A stretch of 64,000 nt of DNA from Desulfotruncus alcoholivorax DSM 16058 (GTDB lineage: Bacteria > Bacillota > Desulfotomaculia > Desulfotomaculales > Desulfallaceae). Below are positions 25,383-33,786 of the stretch, one piece after another. The stretch spans positions 79,771 to 143,770 of the forward strand of contig NZ_AUMW01000010.1 of assembly GCF_000430885.1 (NCBI RefSeq), read 5' to 3'. The stretch's first letter is position 1. The number at the start of each line of letters is the position of its first letter. The notes below the pieces were generated by a model. It worked only from the letters and a program-made list of their open reading frames with translations, was not told the origin of the DNA and made no database searches. The translations under genes were made by a program, and so were the position numbers.

Positions 25383-27267
25383 AAGAAGCATAAATAGCAC
25401 CCTTGGGACAGCGGGCCTCACAGGACCCGCACTTTAAACATTTTTGCCGGTCGATAAAATATGGCCGGCCTTTTTGTTCGCCTTTAATTGCATCAGCAAC
25501 ACAAGCCTTGGCACAAAGCCCGCAGGATACACATTTTTCCTCATCTATGGTGTAATCCAGCAGAGCCCGGCACACCCCGGCGGGACACTTTTTATCTTTA
25601 ATATGGGCAATATATTCGTCTCTAAAATAGTGGAGGGTGGATAACACCGGGTTAGGGGCTGTCATGCCAAGCCCGCAAAGTGAAGCGTCCTTGATTTCTG
25701 ACCCTAATTCCTCAAGCGTTTCCAGGTCCTCCATTTGACCTTTACCTTTAGTTATGCGCTCCAGTATCTCAAGCATCCGCTTGGTGCCAACCCGGCAAGG
25801 GGTGCACTGGCCACAAGACTCATCCTGGCTGAAATGCAGGTAGAACCTGGCAATATCAACCATACAATCTGTTTCATCCATTACAATCAGGCCGCCTGAT
25901 CCCATCATTGAGCCTTTTTCCTTCAATGACTCGTAATCAATAGGTGTATCCAATAATTCCGCTGGAATACATCCTCCCGACGGGCCGCCCGTCTGGACCG
26001 CCTTGAACTTCCCGCCCCGGGGGATACCCCCGCCGATATCGAACACAATGGTACGCAGCGTCGTACCCATGGGAACTTCAATTAAGCCCGTGTTATTCAC
26101 CTTTCCGGCCAGCGAAAAAACTTTGGTCCCTTTGCTCCCCTGCGTCCCAATAGAAGAATACCATTCCGGCCCGTAACGCAGTATTAATGGAATATTGGCA
26201 AAGGTTTCAACATTATTTAATAATGTAGGCATACCCCACAAACCGCACTGTGCGGGATAAGGGGGACGGGGGCCCGGTTCACCGCGCAGGCCTGCCGCAG
26301 AGCGAAGCAGGGCGGTCTCCTCCCCGCAAACAAACGCTCCCGCGCCTAAACGCAAATCCAGGTCGAAATCAAACCCTGAGCCCAAAATATTTGGTCCCAA
26401 AAGTCCATGAGCCCTGGCCTGGTCTACGGCCTTTTCCAGCCTGTCTACCGCAATCGGATATTCAGCCCTGACATAAATATAACCTTGTTGCGCTCCAATG
26501 CAGTAGCCGGCTATGGTCATAGCTTCAATTACACTATGCGGGTCACCTTCCAGTATGCTCCGGTCCATAAAAGCGCCAGGGTCACCCTCATCGGCATTGC
26601 ACACTACATATTTTTTAGCGCCATCAGCCGCGGCCGCTATAGACCATTTCTTACCCACGGGAAAACCGCCGCCACCCCGTCCCCTTAAGCCGGATGCTTC
26701 AATTGAATTGATTACATCTTCCGGGGTCCTGTTCAATAACACATCAGCCAGCGCAAAATATCCATCAACGGCTATATATTCGGCTATATCCTCCGGATTA
26801 ATCAAGCCGCAATTTCTTAACACCACCCGGTTTTGGGCTTGAAAAAAGTGAATATCTGATTTTTGTTTTACCCTCTCACCTGTTTGTTTATCCCTGTAAA
26901 GCAGCCTGTCTACGACAGTTCCCGCTTTTAAATGCTTTTCTACAATTTCCTGAACATCTTCTTGCTCAACCAGGCAGTAGAACACATTTCCAGGATGAAC
27001 ATTAATTATCGGCCCCATTTTACAAAAGCCGGAGCACCCGGTTTTAATTATTTTGACTTGATGACTGAGCTTTGTTTTCTTAATATGTGTTTCCAGCTCT
27101 CTAAACAAATTCAGGCTGTCGGAGGAAGTGCATCCGGTCCCGGCGCAAACAAGCACGTGCTTTTTAACATTTTGTGGATCACCTTCCGGTAATCCACCTG
27201 TCCTAATTTTAATATCCTGCAGGTGGCTGTTCCTGATACTTTCCAGGTACTTCAGCGTATTTATCAA
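25381..27267 (-). CDS. NuoF/HydB-type NADH-binding iron-sulfur flavoprotein
   Basis: A 628-residue NAD(P)H:acceptor module. In order: an N-terminal thioredoxin-like [2Fe-2S] domain (CAGTGCTSSD, CSGFCKMGP), the FMN/NADH domain (GLRGRGGGGFPVGKKW, CNADEGDPGAFMDR), the NuoF 4Fe-4S ligands ESCGQCTPCRVG, and a C-terminal ferredoxin domain with two CxxCxxCxxxC clusters. This architecture is that of HydB of bifurcating hydrogenases and relatives serving formate dehydrogenase. No HydA, NuoG or formate dehydrogenase adjoins it. TTG start with GGAGGTGA six bases upstream, inside the end of the NuoE gene. Confidence 0.92.
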   Translation of the reverse strand: MINTLKYLESIRNSHLQDIKIRTGGLPEGDPQNVKKHVLVCAGTGCTSSDSLNLFRELETHIKKTKLSHQVKIIKTGCSGFCKMGPIINVHPGNVFYCLVEQEDVQEIVEKHLKAGTVVDRLLYRDKQTGERVKQKSDIHFFQAQNRVVLRNCGLINPEDIAEYIAVDGYFALADVLLNRTPEDVINSIEASGLRGRGGGGFPVGKKWSIAAAADGAKKYVVCNADEGDPGAFMDRSILEGDPHSVIEAMTIAGYCIGAQQGYIYVRAEYPIAVDRLEKAVDQARAHGLLGPNILGSGFDFDLDLRLGAGAFVCGEETALLRSAAGLRGEPGPRPPYPAQCGLWGMPTLLNNVETFANIPLILRYGPEWYSSIGTQGSKGTKVFSLAGKVNNTGLIEVPMGTTLRTIVFDIGGGIPRGGKFKAVQTGGPSGGCIPAELLDTPIDYESLKEKGSMMGSGGLIVMDETDCMVDIARFYLHFSQDESCGQCTPCRVGTKRMLEILERITKGKGQMEDLETLEELGSEIKDASLCGLGMTAPNPVLSTLHYFRDEYIAHIKDKKCPAGVCRALLDYTIDEEKCVSCGLCAKACVADAIKGEQKGRPYFIDRQKCLKCGSCEARCPKGAIYAS

Positions 27268-27763
27268 CAGGCTTCACCTCCGCAAATTTTTTGCACGCCC
27301 TCAATAGCTTTGGCACATCTTTTCTAGTTACCTTACCGTGTACATCATCATTAATGGTCAGCACCGGCGCCAGACCGCAGGCCCCGATACACCTGGTGCT
27401 TTTCACGGTAAAAAGCCCGTCTTCAGTGGTACTGTTCTCATTTAAGTTCAACAATGACCTGAGGTCGTCCAATATATTTTGCGCACCCTGCACGTAACAC
27501 GCCGTACCGGTGCATACATTTATGGTAAACTTCCCTTTTGGTTCAGTTGTAAATAAAGAGTAAAACGTAACCACACCATTTACTTCGCTAACAGGAATAC
27601 CCATCTTACCCGCGATATAAGTCTGAACTTCTTCCGGCAAGTAGCCGAAAATATCTTGTGCGCCTTGTAAAACCTTGATTAACTGCCCTTTTTCTTCTGA
27701 ATAATCACCTATAAGCCTGTCCAGCGCGATAAATTTTTCATTATGATCATTAATATCTTTCAT
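27209..27763 (-). CDS. NuoE/HydC-type [2Fe-2S] subunit
   Basis: A 184-residue thioredoxin-like [2Fe-2S] subunit partnering the NuoF-like protein. Ligands are in CTGTACYVQGA and CIGACGLAP. ATG 27763 follows GAGGTGATATTC; the longer frame to 27838 overlaps the divergent gene's start and has no ribosome site. Its 3' end overlaps the NuoF-like gene by 59 bases with an unusual 25-residue polar tail after the domain. Together they would pass electrons between NAD(H) and an unidentified iron-sulfur partner. Confidence 0.92.
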   Translation of the reverse strand: MKDINDHNEKFIALDRLIGDYSEEKGQLIKVLQGAQDIFGYLPEEVQTYIAGKMGIPVSEVNGVVTFYSLFTTEPKGKFTINVCTGTACYVQGAQNILDDLRSLLNLNENSTTEDGLFTVKSTRCIGACGLAPVLTINDDVHGKVTRKDVPKLLRACKKFAEVKPVDKYAEVPGKYQEQPPAGY

Positions 27764-27824
27764 GAATATCACCTCTTTAATTTGGCAATACTTACCTAAA
27801 ACAGGTATATCATGGAGGTTGTAA

Positions 27825-28751
27825 ATGCTTGACGACAAATTGGTGAATTTTTTTATGCAAGACCCACCCCAAGACGGGCGTACCCGTTTGGCCAGCGCAA
27901 TAGATTTTGTTTTGACAAATTTATTTCTCTGGTTTATTACTATCTTGGCAATTCATCTTTTGCACCTTGAAAATACAATACTCACTATAATGATTACCTT
28001 TTTATTATTAATGGAAACACTGGCGATAGCCTTTATCAAAAGGCAAAGGATTAAAAAGCTAAAAACACACAGAAACGTTTGGTACTCTGCAAAACAATGC
28101 CAAAAAAATATAAAAAGTATGGTGCTGAAAAAAGATTTTATTATCTTCTCAAAAGAACTATTGGAAGCTTCCGCACCTTTTGAAAACCTGCATATAGCAG
28201 CTGATGATAATACCTGTGTGGACCTGTCCGGCTTTTTACATGGAAGCCCTGTCGGTATCATGTGCCTGAATTCCGAAGCAGAAAATCATAAAATAAACTC
28301 GGGACAAATTAAAACTTTTTTGGAGGAAATCAAACTATTAGGTTATCAAAAGGGAATTATCCTGACATCAGGTTATTTTACGGAAGAAGCACGCCGGTTT
28401 GTCCGCCAAATGAAGGGCAGAGTTAAAATTTATCTTTTAGATCATTTTGCAGTCTTGCGTATGGCCAAAAAAACCGGACATCCCATTTTCCCAAATATAG
28501 ATTGGCAGGATGAAACGGACCATCATCTTAGCGGCATGGAAATGGCTAATTCCATCAAAGAGAATATACTGGCGTCCAGGAAAAGATCTTGCTGGTTTTC
28601 AATACTGGGCATTGCACTACTTGTTATTGCAACGCTTAATCATGGCCTGGTCAGTTTTATTTACCTGGGGTTTGGAATTATCAATCTATTCATCGGGATT
28701 ACCGGGATTATTGTATCGTTTTTAAGACAGGAAGAACAAATATTTAGCTAG
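27825..28751 (+). CDS. Membrane protein with Mrr-like restriction-endonuclease-fold domain
   Basis: A 308-residue protein with two membrane helices near residues 25-75, a cytosolic domain, and two more helices near 245-300. The middle part (DNTCVDLSGFLHGSPVGIMC, then YQKGIILTSGYFTEEARRF and KIYLLDHFAVLRMAK) has the strand-helix layout and T-x-G-x-F-(T)-x-x-A pattern of Mrr-type nuclease domains. Whether catalytic residues are intact cannot be decided by eye. ATG preceded by TGGAGG. It is divergent from nuoE with only 61 bases between them. Possible DNA-uptake or invader-DNA surveillance role, inferred only. Confidence 0.6.
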   Translation: MLDDKLVNFFMQDPPQDGRTRLASAIDFVLTNLFLWFITILAIHLLHLENTILTIMITFLLLMETLAIAFIKRQRIKKLKTHRNVWYSAKQCQKNIKSMVLKKDFIIFSKELLEASAPFENLHIAADDNTCVDLSGFLHGSPVGIMCLNSEAENHKINSGQIKTFLEEIKLLGYQKGIILTSGYFTEEARRFVRQMKGRVKIYLLDHFAVLRMAKKTGHPIFPNIDWQDETDHHLSGMEMANSIKENILASRKRSCWFSILGIALLVIATLNHGLVSFIYLGFGIINLFIGITGIIVSFLRQEEQIFS

Positions 28752-28903
28752 TTTTTATCATTAAACCACCTGTTATATTCAACTATGTAATTCCAACCAC
28801 GACGGCTGCAAATGGAAACGCCCTGAAAAACATAATCGCGTGCAGATGCCAGATCACTGTCAATTAATGGCCTTAAATGATCATTTATATCCGTGTCCTG
28901 CAT
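28748..28903 (-). CDS. 51-residue small protein
   Basis: An open frame with a good GAGGTGAAGAAA-ATG start signal. The product begins MQDTDINDHLRPLI and ends YNRWFNDKN; it is polar with two Trp and one Cys. It overlaps the 3' end of the convergent membrane gene by four bases. Function unknown. A -35/-10 pair lies 27 bases upstream. Confidence 0.55.
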   Translation of the reverse strand: MQDTDINDHLRPLIDSDLASARDYVFQGVSICSRRGWNYIVEYNRWFNDKN

Positions 28904-28929
28904 TTTCTTCACCTCAAAGAATTATTGCT

Positions 28930-28959
28930 TTTATATTGCTTATATTGCTCAAAATTCAA
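28930..28959 (-). promoter_or_regulatory. Candidate promoter of the 51-residue gene
   Basis: On the minus strand TTGAAT (28959-28954), an 18-base spacer, then TATAAA (28935-28930). Confidence 0.35.
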
Positions 28960-28980
28960 TCTGTTATAATTCAGCAAAAT

Positions 28981-29010
28981 AAAAATTCCGGATTAACCGG
29001 AATTTTTATT
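28981..29010. terminator. Terminator of the two-component operon
   Basis: AAAAATTCCGG (28981-28991) and CCGGAATTTTT (28997-29007) form a perfect 11-bp stem with loop ATTAA and T tracts on both strands, downstream of the minus-strand kinase gene. Confidence 0.85.
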
Positions 29011-29065
29011 TTCATTCATCCTGCTTCTTTAATCATCTTGCTTCTTCAAGCGTTATTGCCAAACT

Positions 29066-30289
29066 TTAAACCTTGTTTTTAAGCATGACCCAAAAGGTTG
29101 TTCCTTGTCCGGGGTCACTTTTCACCTTTATTGATCCGTGGTGCTCTTTAACTATCCAATCAGCAATGGAAAGCCCCAATCCCGTACCGGTAGCCTTATT
29201 GGACCTGGCGTTGTCCACCTGGTAAAAACGCTCAAAAATTTTATCAATGTGTTCATGCTCTATTCCCCGGCCCGTGTCCGAAACAATTATTTCAGCGGTG
29301 GAGCCGTTGCTTTTCAATTGTAATTCAACTTGCCCGCCCGCCGGGGTGTGTTTGAGAGCGTTATCAAGTAAAATAACAACCAGCTGCTTAATTCTGTTTT
29401 CATCCCCGTAAAACTCCACCTGAGCGGATAAGTCTATTATAAATTTTACACCTTGAGCATCTGCGACGGGAATGATAGGTTTAGCAGCATCGTATATCGC
29501 CCTGTCCAGCTGAAAGCGCCGCATTTCCAGTATTTGTTGTTCCGAATCAACCCTGGCGAGAAAAAGTAGATCTTCAACCAGCTTAACTATATGCTGCAAT
29601 TCAATTCTAATATTTTCCAGCCAGATTTCCTGCTCCTTAACAGTTTCCTCGGGATTACCCATAACCAATTCCAGGTTGGTTTGTATAACCGCAAGCGGCG
29701 TACGCAGCTCATGCGACGCGTCCGCCACAAAATCCCTTTGTCTCTGCCAGGATTTTTTTATAGGAACCAAAGCCCGGTCCGCTAAAAATAAGCTGCCATA
29801 AAGCGCCAATGCCATCAATACTATACCGGCCAAAAACAGGGCTCCTAAAAGAAAGCCCAGCAATTCAATTTCTCGCGCAACATTGGCGAAAACCAGAACA
29901 AAACCACCTGGCTCACGCTGGAGGTGAACTTTGATGAAGGTAAAAGTGCGGTCATCAATTATTAACGAGCCCTTATCCGCTTTACTCTTAACCGCCTTTT
30001 GCACCAACCGGGGCAAGTGGTCTTTTTCCTTGGCGGGTATCGACGAAGTCTTTACTATCTTTCCTGAGCTGTCGGTTTCAATAAAAAAGTATTTATAGTT
30101 ATCATATTGAAATACTTCATTATACGATCTTGAAACCACCTTGGAGGCAATATTATCCATTAACTGCTCCGACTGGCCGAATATCTCGTAGCGCATAAAG
30201 AAATAGGTGCTTATAACAAACAGTGCCAAAAGAGTCACCATAATCAATGCATTCGACAGCGTAAGCCTAAATCTCAATTTGCGCAGCAT
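29066..30289 (-). CDS. Sensor histidine kinase
   Basis: A 407-residue membrane kinase. N-terminal helix, an extracytoplasmic loop of about 120 residues, and a second helix (ELLGFLLGALFLAGIVLMAL). The HisKA box is DASHELRTPLAVIQ with the phospho-His. The ATPase domain has LLDNALKHTPAGG, SDTGRGIEHEHIDKIFERFY and TGLGLSIADWIV. ATG 30289 overlaps the regulator stop (TGATG), giving tight coupling. Partner of the OmpR-type regulator; the signal is unknown. Confidence 0.9.
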   Translation of the reverse strand: MLRKLRFRLTLSNALIMVTLLALFVISTYFFMRYEIFGQSEQLMDNIASKVVSRSYNEVFQYDNYKYFFIETDSSGKIVKTSSIPAKEKDHLPRLVQKAVKSKADKGSLIIDDRTFTFIKVHLQREPGGFVLVFANVAREIELLGFLLGALFLAGIVLMALALYGSLFLADRALVPIKKSWQRQRDFVADASHELRTPLAVIQTNLELVMGNPEETVKEQEIWLENIRIELQHIVKLVEDLLFLARVDSEQQILEMRRFQLDRAIYDAAKPIIPVADAQGVKFIIDLSAQVEFYGDENRIKQLVVILLDNALKHTPAGGQVELQLKSNGSTAEIIVSDTGRGIEHEHIDKIFERFYQVDNARSNKATGTGLGLSIADWIVKEHHGSIKVKSDPGQGTTFWVMLKNKV

Positions 30290-30957
30290 CACATCTTCTT
30301 TAAGCAATAGCCGACACCCCGGATTGTTTCAATAAATATATCTTTAAATGTTAGTTTTTTACGTAAATAATGGATATAAATTTCTACATTACCCATTTCC
30401 ACATTCGAGTCCAAACCCCAGACCCTGTCCAATATCTGTTCTTTTGTTATAACTTGCCCGGCATTGCGCATTAAAAGTTCAAGCAGCATTGATTCTTTTA
30501 GGGTAAGTTTTATGGTTTTTTCCTCCTTGGTCACTTCGCAGCGCAGTGGATCAAGATTCAATCCGTAGGCTGAAACTATCTCTCCTTTTAGCTGTACGCT
30601 TCTTCTGCGTCCCAGGGCCCTGATCCTGGCCAGCAACTCCCCTGTGGAAAAAGGTTTAATTAAGTAATCGTCAGCCCCGGCGTCCAGTCCTTCAATTCTG
30701 TCGGTAACGGAGTCTTTGGCAGTCAGTAAAAGAACCGGCGTGCTGATTCCCTGACTGCGGATTTCTTTCAGAATTTGAACGCCCTCTTTATGCGGCAGCA
30801 TACGGTCAAGGATGATTAAATCGTAAACTCCCGTCTCAGCCATGGCCTGGCCGGACTCTCCATCATAAGCGGTATCGATCCCATACTTATTTTTTTTAAG
30901 TATATACGCAAGCGCGTCGGCAAGCTTTTGTTCATCCTCAACCAGCAGTATTCTCAC
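30289..30957 (-). CDS. OmpR-family response regulator
   Basis: A 222-residue regulator. The receiver begins RILLVEDEQKLADAL, with the phospho-acceptor Asp in LIILDRMLPHKEG and the conserved Lys in DDYLIKPFSTGEL. The C-terminal winged helix contains ITKEQILDRVWG and IHYLRKKL. GTG 30957 is chosen with GGGGTGG six bases upstream; an earlier start at 30972 would overlap it. First gene of the two-gene operon. Confidence 0.92.
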   Translation of the reverse strand: MRILLVEDEQKLADALAYILKKNKYGIDTAYDGESGQAMAETGVYDLIILDRMLPHKEGVQILKEIRSQGISTPVLLLTAKDSVTDRIEGLDAGADDYLIKPFSTGELLARIRALGRRRSVQLKGEIVSAYGLNLDPLRCEVTKEEKTIKLTLKESMLLELLMRNAGQVITKEQILDRVWGLDSNVEMGNVEIYIHYLRKKLTFKDIFIETIRGVGYCLKKM

Positions 30958-31361
30958 CGAAAACCACCCCACGAATATGATAACCTATGGTTTCTAGATA
31001 AAACACGCTTAAATCAATTTCATTTTCCTATGAGCTGAAAAATTATCACTAAAGCATGACGGCGGGGGACTACCGTCGGGGCAAAGCCCGCGCAATGATA
31101 AATAAAAATGTCTCAAGTTCCAAATAATAGTTTGTAAAAAAGGTCATTAAAAAATGTTATGGTACAGCTAGCTGTTAATAGGATAAACCTTGATTCTTAA
31201 AACTTCCTTAAAATTTTATTTGTTTTTCATTTTCAAAGACAATTTTAAGCTTTTCCCTTTATACTAAACCAAGGTAATACCAGTTTTAAGCAACTGCGTT
31301 CAAACAGCTGCCAGTATTCGGCCGGAACATTACCGGCAACTATAAGCGGTGGTGAGCAACA
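30958..31361. other. 404-base divergent intergenic region
   Basis: AT-rich control region between the regulator and the PAP2 gene. It holds an isolated GC-rich patch at 31058-31092 (GACGG / CCGTC and GGGC-AAA-GCCC pairings). I see no confident promoter or known riboswitch. Confidence 0.4.
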
Positions 31362-32039
31362 ATGAACCGGCAGGCCTTTTTAATTCTGCCAAAGGCAACA
31401 TGGATATTGACAATACCCTTGCTGGGCCTTGTCTATGCCCGGCTCAATCATAACAACGGACATGTCTACAGCCTTGTTACTTCATTAGACGGGCTCATAC
31501 CCCTTTGTACCTATTTCGTCGTTCCATATATCCTGTGGTACGGCCTGTCAGCCTGTATATTATTTTGGTTTTTGTTGAAAAATGAAAGGCTTTACTATAA
31601 TGCTATAACCTCAATCAATATAGGTATCATAATTTGCCTGTTTATTTATTTCTTTTTCCAGACAACCGTGGTCAGGCCGGCAGTTCAAGGACAGGACATT
31701 TTCTCGCAGCTTACCAATTTTGTTTATCATATGGATAAACCTTATAATGCCTTCCCCAGCATCCATGTTTTGACATGTTATGTAATTTATTTAAGCTGTA
31801 AGCGTGCCAGGGTATACGGCCGTAATATTTCCCTGTTGATTCAGGGGGTAACCATACTGGTTGCCATATCAACGCTTTTTTTAAAGCAGCATACTTTGTT
31901 GGACATAGGGGGAGGCATATTTATCGGCGGAATAATTTTAAATGTAATTGAATATTTGGAGAAAAACCCAACGAGCAAGCGCATTGTGCAGTACGTCAGA
32001 AATTTGGCTGTTCTGCAAGGCAGATCTCCATGCCGCTAA
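31362..32039 (+). CDS. PAP2-superfamily membrane phosphatase or transferase
   Basis: A 225-residue protein with about six membrane segments, of the inositolphosphotransferase/PAP2_3 type. The active-site motifs are NAFPSIHVLTCYVIY (replacing PSGH) and KQHTLLDIGGG with the second His. ATG 31362 follows GGTGGTGAG. It begins a run of envelope-lipid genes: DUF212 protein, glycolipid glycosyltransferase, MFS transporter and deacetylase. Lipid-phosphate processing is likely; the exact substrate is unknown. Confidence 0.8.
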   Translation: MNRQAFLILPKATWILTIPLLGLVYARLNHNNGHVYSLVTSLDGLIPLCTYFVVPYILWYGLSACILFWFLLKNERLYYNAITSINIGIIICLFIYFFFQTTVVRPAVQGQDIFSQLTNFVYHMDKPYNAFPSIHVLTCYVIYLSCKRARVYGRNISLLIQGVTILVAISTLFLKQHTLLDIGGGIFIGGIILNVIEYLEKNPTSKRIVQYVRNLAVLQGRSPCR

Positions 32040-32046
32040 ACGTGGC

Positions 32047-32110
32047 AGGATGAAAAATAGATTCAGCAGGCAGGTTGATCCGTGTTACCCGGAGCAAGCG
32101 GAACATTGCA
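32047..32110 (+). repeat. Leader element upstream of the DUF212 gene, copy B
   Basis: Relative of 7925-7989. Shared blocks AGGATGAAAAATAG, TGATCCG/GATCCG and CCCGGAGCAAGCG. CAGC and GCTG, plus TCCG and CGGA, can form an extended stem. It starts 8 bases after the PAP2 stop and ends 57 bases before the next start codon. Confidence 0.45.
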
Positions 32111-32167
32111 GGCTGTATTTGAAAAGATATTGCTAACTACTTAATTTTATGGCAAGGGGTGAAACAA

Positions 32168-32611
32168 ATGAATATCTTGTTGCCATCCGGTGTAAACTTG
32201 CTGGAAAATCTATTGCCAGTTGCAGGGTGCAGCCTGGCGACCAGCCAGGGGTTAAAATTTTTACTGGCCTTCCGAAAAGGTAGAACTTTTTCCTTGCACC
32301 ATTTAATGGAGCCGGGCGGGATGCCCAGTTCCCATGCTGCCCTGGTCAGCTCACTGGCCACAACTATGGGCCTACTATACGGCTGGGCATCTCCATACTT
32401 TCAACTGGCAGCTGTGTTCGGCTGCATCGTCATTTACGATGCGATAACTTTACGCCGTGCGGTGGGGGAACATGCCCGGCATATTAATATGATCCATTGC
32501 AGGGATCAAGGGTTCTCCGGGAACCGGCTGCCGGAAAAACTGGGCCACACGCCACTGGAAGTTACCATCGGGATTTTAATCGGTGTGCTGATAACCTTGA
32601 CTTTTATCTAA
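32168..32611 (+). CDS. DUF212 (divergent PAP2-like) membrane protein
   Basis: A 147-residue YuiD-like protein. The diagnostic motif GGMPSSHAALVSSLATTMG lies near residue 55, followed by YDAITLRRAVGEHA and LGHTPLEVTIGILIGVLI near the C-terminus. ATG 32168 with AAGGGGTGA upstream; GTG 32159 lies within that site. The family probably acts on phospholipid or polyprenyl phosphates. Fifteen bases separate it from the glycosyltransferase gene. Confidence 0.88.
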   Translation: MNILLPSGVNLLENLLPVAGCSLATSQGLKFLLAFRKGRTFSLHHLMEPGGMPSSHAALVSSLATTMGLLYGWASPYFQLAAVFGCIVIYDAITLRRAVGEHARHINMIHCRDQGFSGNRLPEKLGHTPLEVTIGILIGVLITLTFI

Positions 32612-32625
32612 AGGGGACGGTATTG

Positions 32626-33786
32626 ATGCAAAATCTAAAAGTCTTGATTTTTTCATCCACTTTTGGAGCGGGTCACGTGCGGGCGGCGGAGGCCGTGATA
32701 GAAGCTCTGGAACAAAAAGTGCCCGGGGTACAGATTGCCCACCTGGATTGCGGAGCCATTATCAGCAGGTTTTTTAATTCCGTTATAAAAAGCACTTATA
32801 TCGGTATGCTCAAGTACACTCCAAAGCTGTGGGGCAAATTTTATTATAACACTTCCAAAATGCAGCCGGATTCGGCTGTACAGCGTTTTTTAAACCAACT
32901 GGGACAGAAAGAGTTTGATAATTATATTCAGTCTTTTCAACCGGATTTAATTATCTGCACTTATCCCACGGTAGCGGGAGTTTTAGCCCAGTTACGGTTA
33001 AAAGGGGTTCTAAACATCCCGCTGGCAACCGTAATTACTGATTATAGTGTGCACAGCCAATGGATTCACCGGGGAGTAGATTTGTACCTGGTAGGCTGCC
33101 CCGACGTTTATCAAGGACTGGTGGCCAGGGGTATTAATCCCGGCCGTATTTGCATTACCGGGATTCCCGTCAGCCCCAGGTTTGAAAATCCAATGAACAG
33201 GCAGGCAATTGCCGCCAAATTAGGGCTACAGCCGGACCGCCCCACGGTTTTGATTATGGGCGGTGCTTACGGTGTTTTGCCTAATATCAAACAAATATGC
33301 CGGACCTTTGCGGGCTCTGCCTTGCCGGTTCAGCTAATAGTGGTTTGCGGGCGGAACCGAAAGCTGTATAAATCATTGGAAGACGTGCAACAGACCTTTC
33401 CCGGCCGTGTTATTTGCCTGGGTTACGTAAATAATGTTGAGGAGTTTATGGCGGTATCAGACGTTATGATTTCTAAAGCCGGAGGTTTGACAGTGTCCGA
33501 GGCTTTAACCATGCGACTGCCCCAGTTGATCTTCAAGCCCATACCGGGACAGGAAGAGGACAATGCTATCTATATTAATAAAACCGGCGCAGGAAGAATA
33601 GTCCATACCCTGGAGGGACTGAAAGAAAATTTACAATACCTGCTGGAAAATCCAGAGGTCAGGGAAGAAATGCGGCGGGCGGCGGCCCTTGCCGTGCCGG
33701 GGCATGCTTCCGAAAAGGCTGTGGAACACCTGTTAGAGCTGGCCGATAAGCACCAAAACAAAACAACGGCCAGGATGATCGTATGA
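32626..33786 (+). CDS. Diacylglycerol glucosyl-/galactosyltransferase (MGDG synthase/UgtP family)
   Basis: A 386-residue GT28-family glycolipid synthase. The N-terminus ILIFSSTFGAGHVRAAEAV matches the MGDG synthase type, with the C-terminal nucleotide-sugar site MISKAGGLTVSEALTMRLPQLIFKPIPGQEEDNA. ATG 32626 with AAGGGGACGG upstream; the longer frame from 32497 lies inside the DUF212 gene. Overlaps the MFS gene by four bases. It would add a hexose to diacylglycerol, making membrane or lipid-anchor glycolipids. Confidence 0.85.
   Translation: MQNLKVLIFSSTFGAGHVRAAEAVIEALEQKVPGVQIAHLDCGAIISRFFNSVIKSTYIGMLKYTPKLWGKFYYNTSKMQPDSAVQRFLNQLGQKEFDNYIQSFQPDLIICTYPTVAGVLAQLRLKGVLNIPLATVITDYSVHSQWIHRGVDLYLVGCPDVYQGLVARGINPGRICITGIPVSPRFENPMNRQAIAAKLGLQPDRPTVLIMGGAYGVLPNIKQICRTFAGSALPVQLIVVCGRNRKLYKSLEDVQQTFPGRVICLGYVNNVEEFMAVSDVMISKAGGLTVSEALTMRLPQLIFKPIPGQEEDNAIYINKTGAGRIVHTLEGLKENLQYLLENPEVREEMRRAAALAVPGHASEKAVEHLLELADKHQNKTTARMIV

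Noticed and set aside
31058..31092. Cyclic-di-GMP or glycine riboswitch
   Set aside because: GGGGCAAAGCC is superficially similar, but the rest of either consensus is missing.
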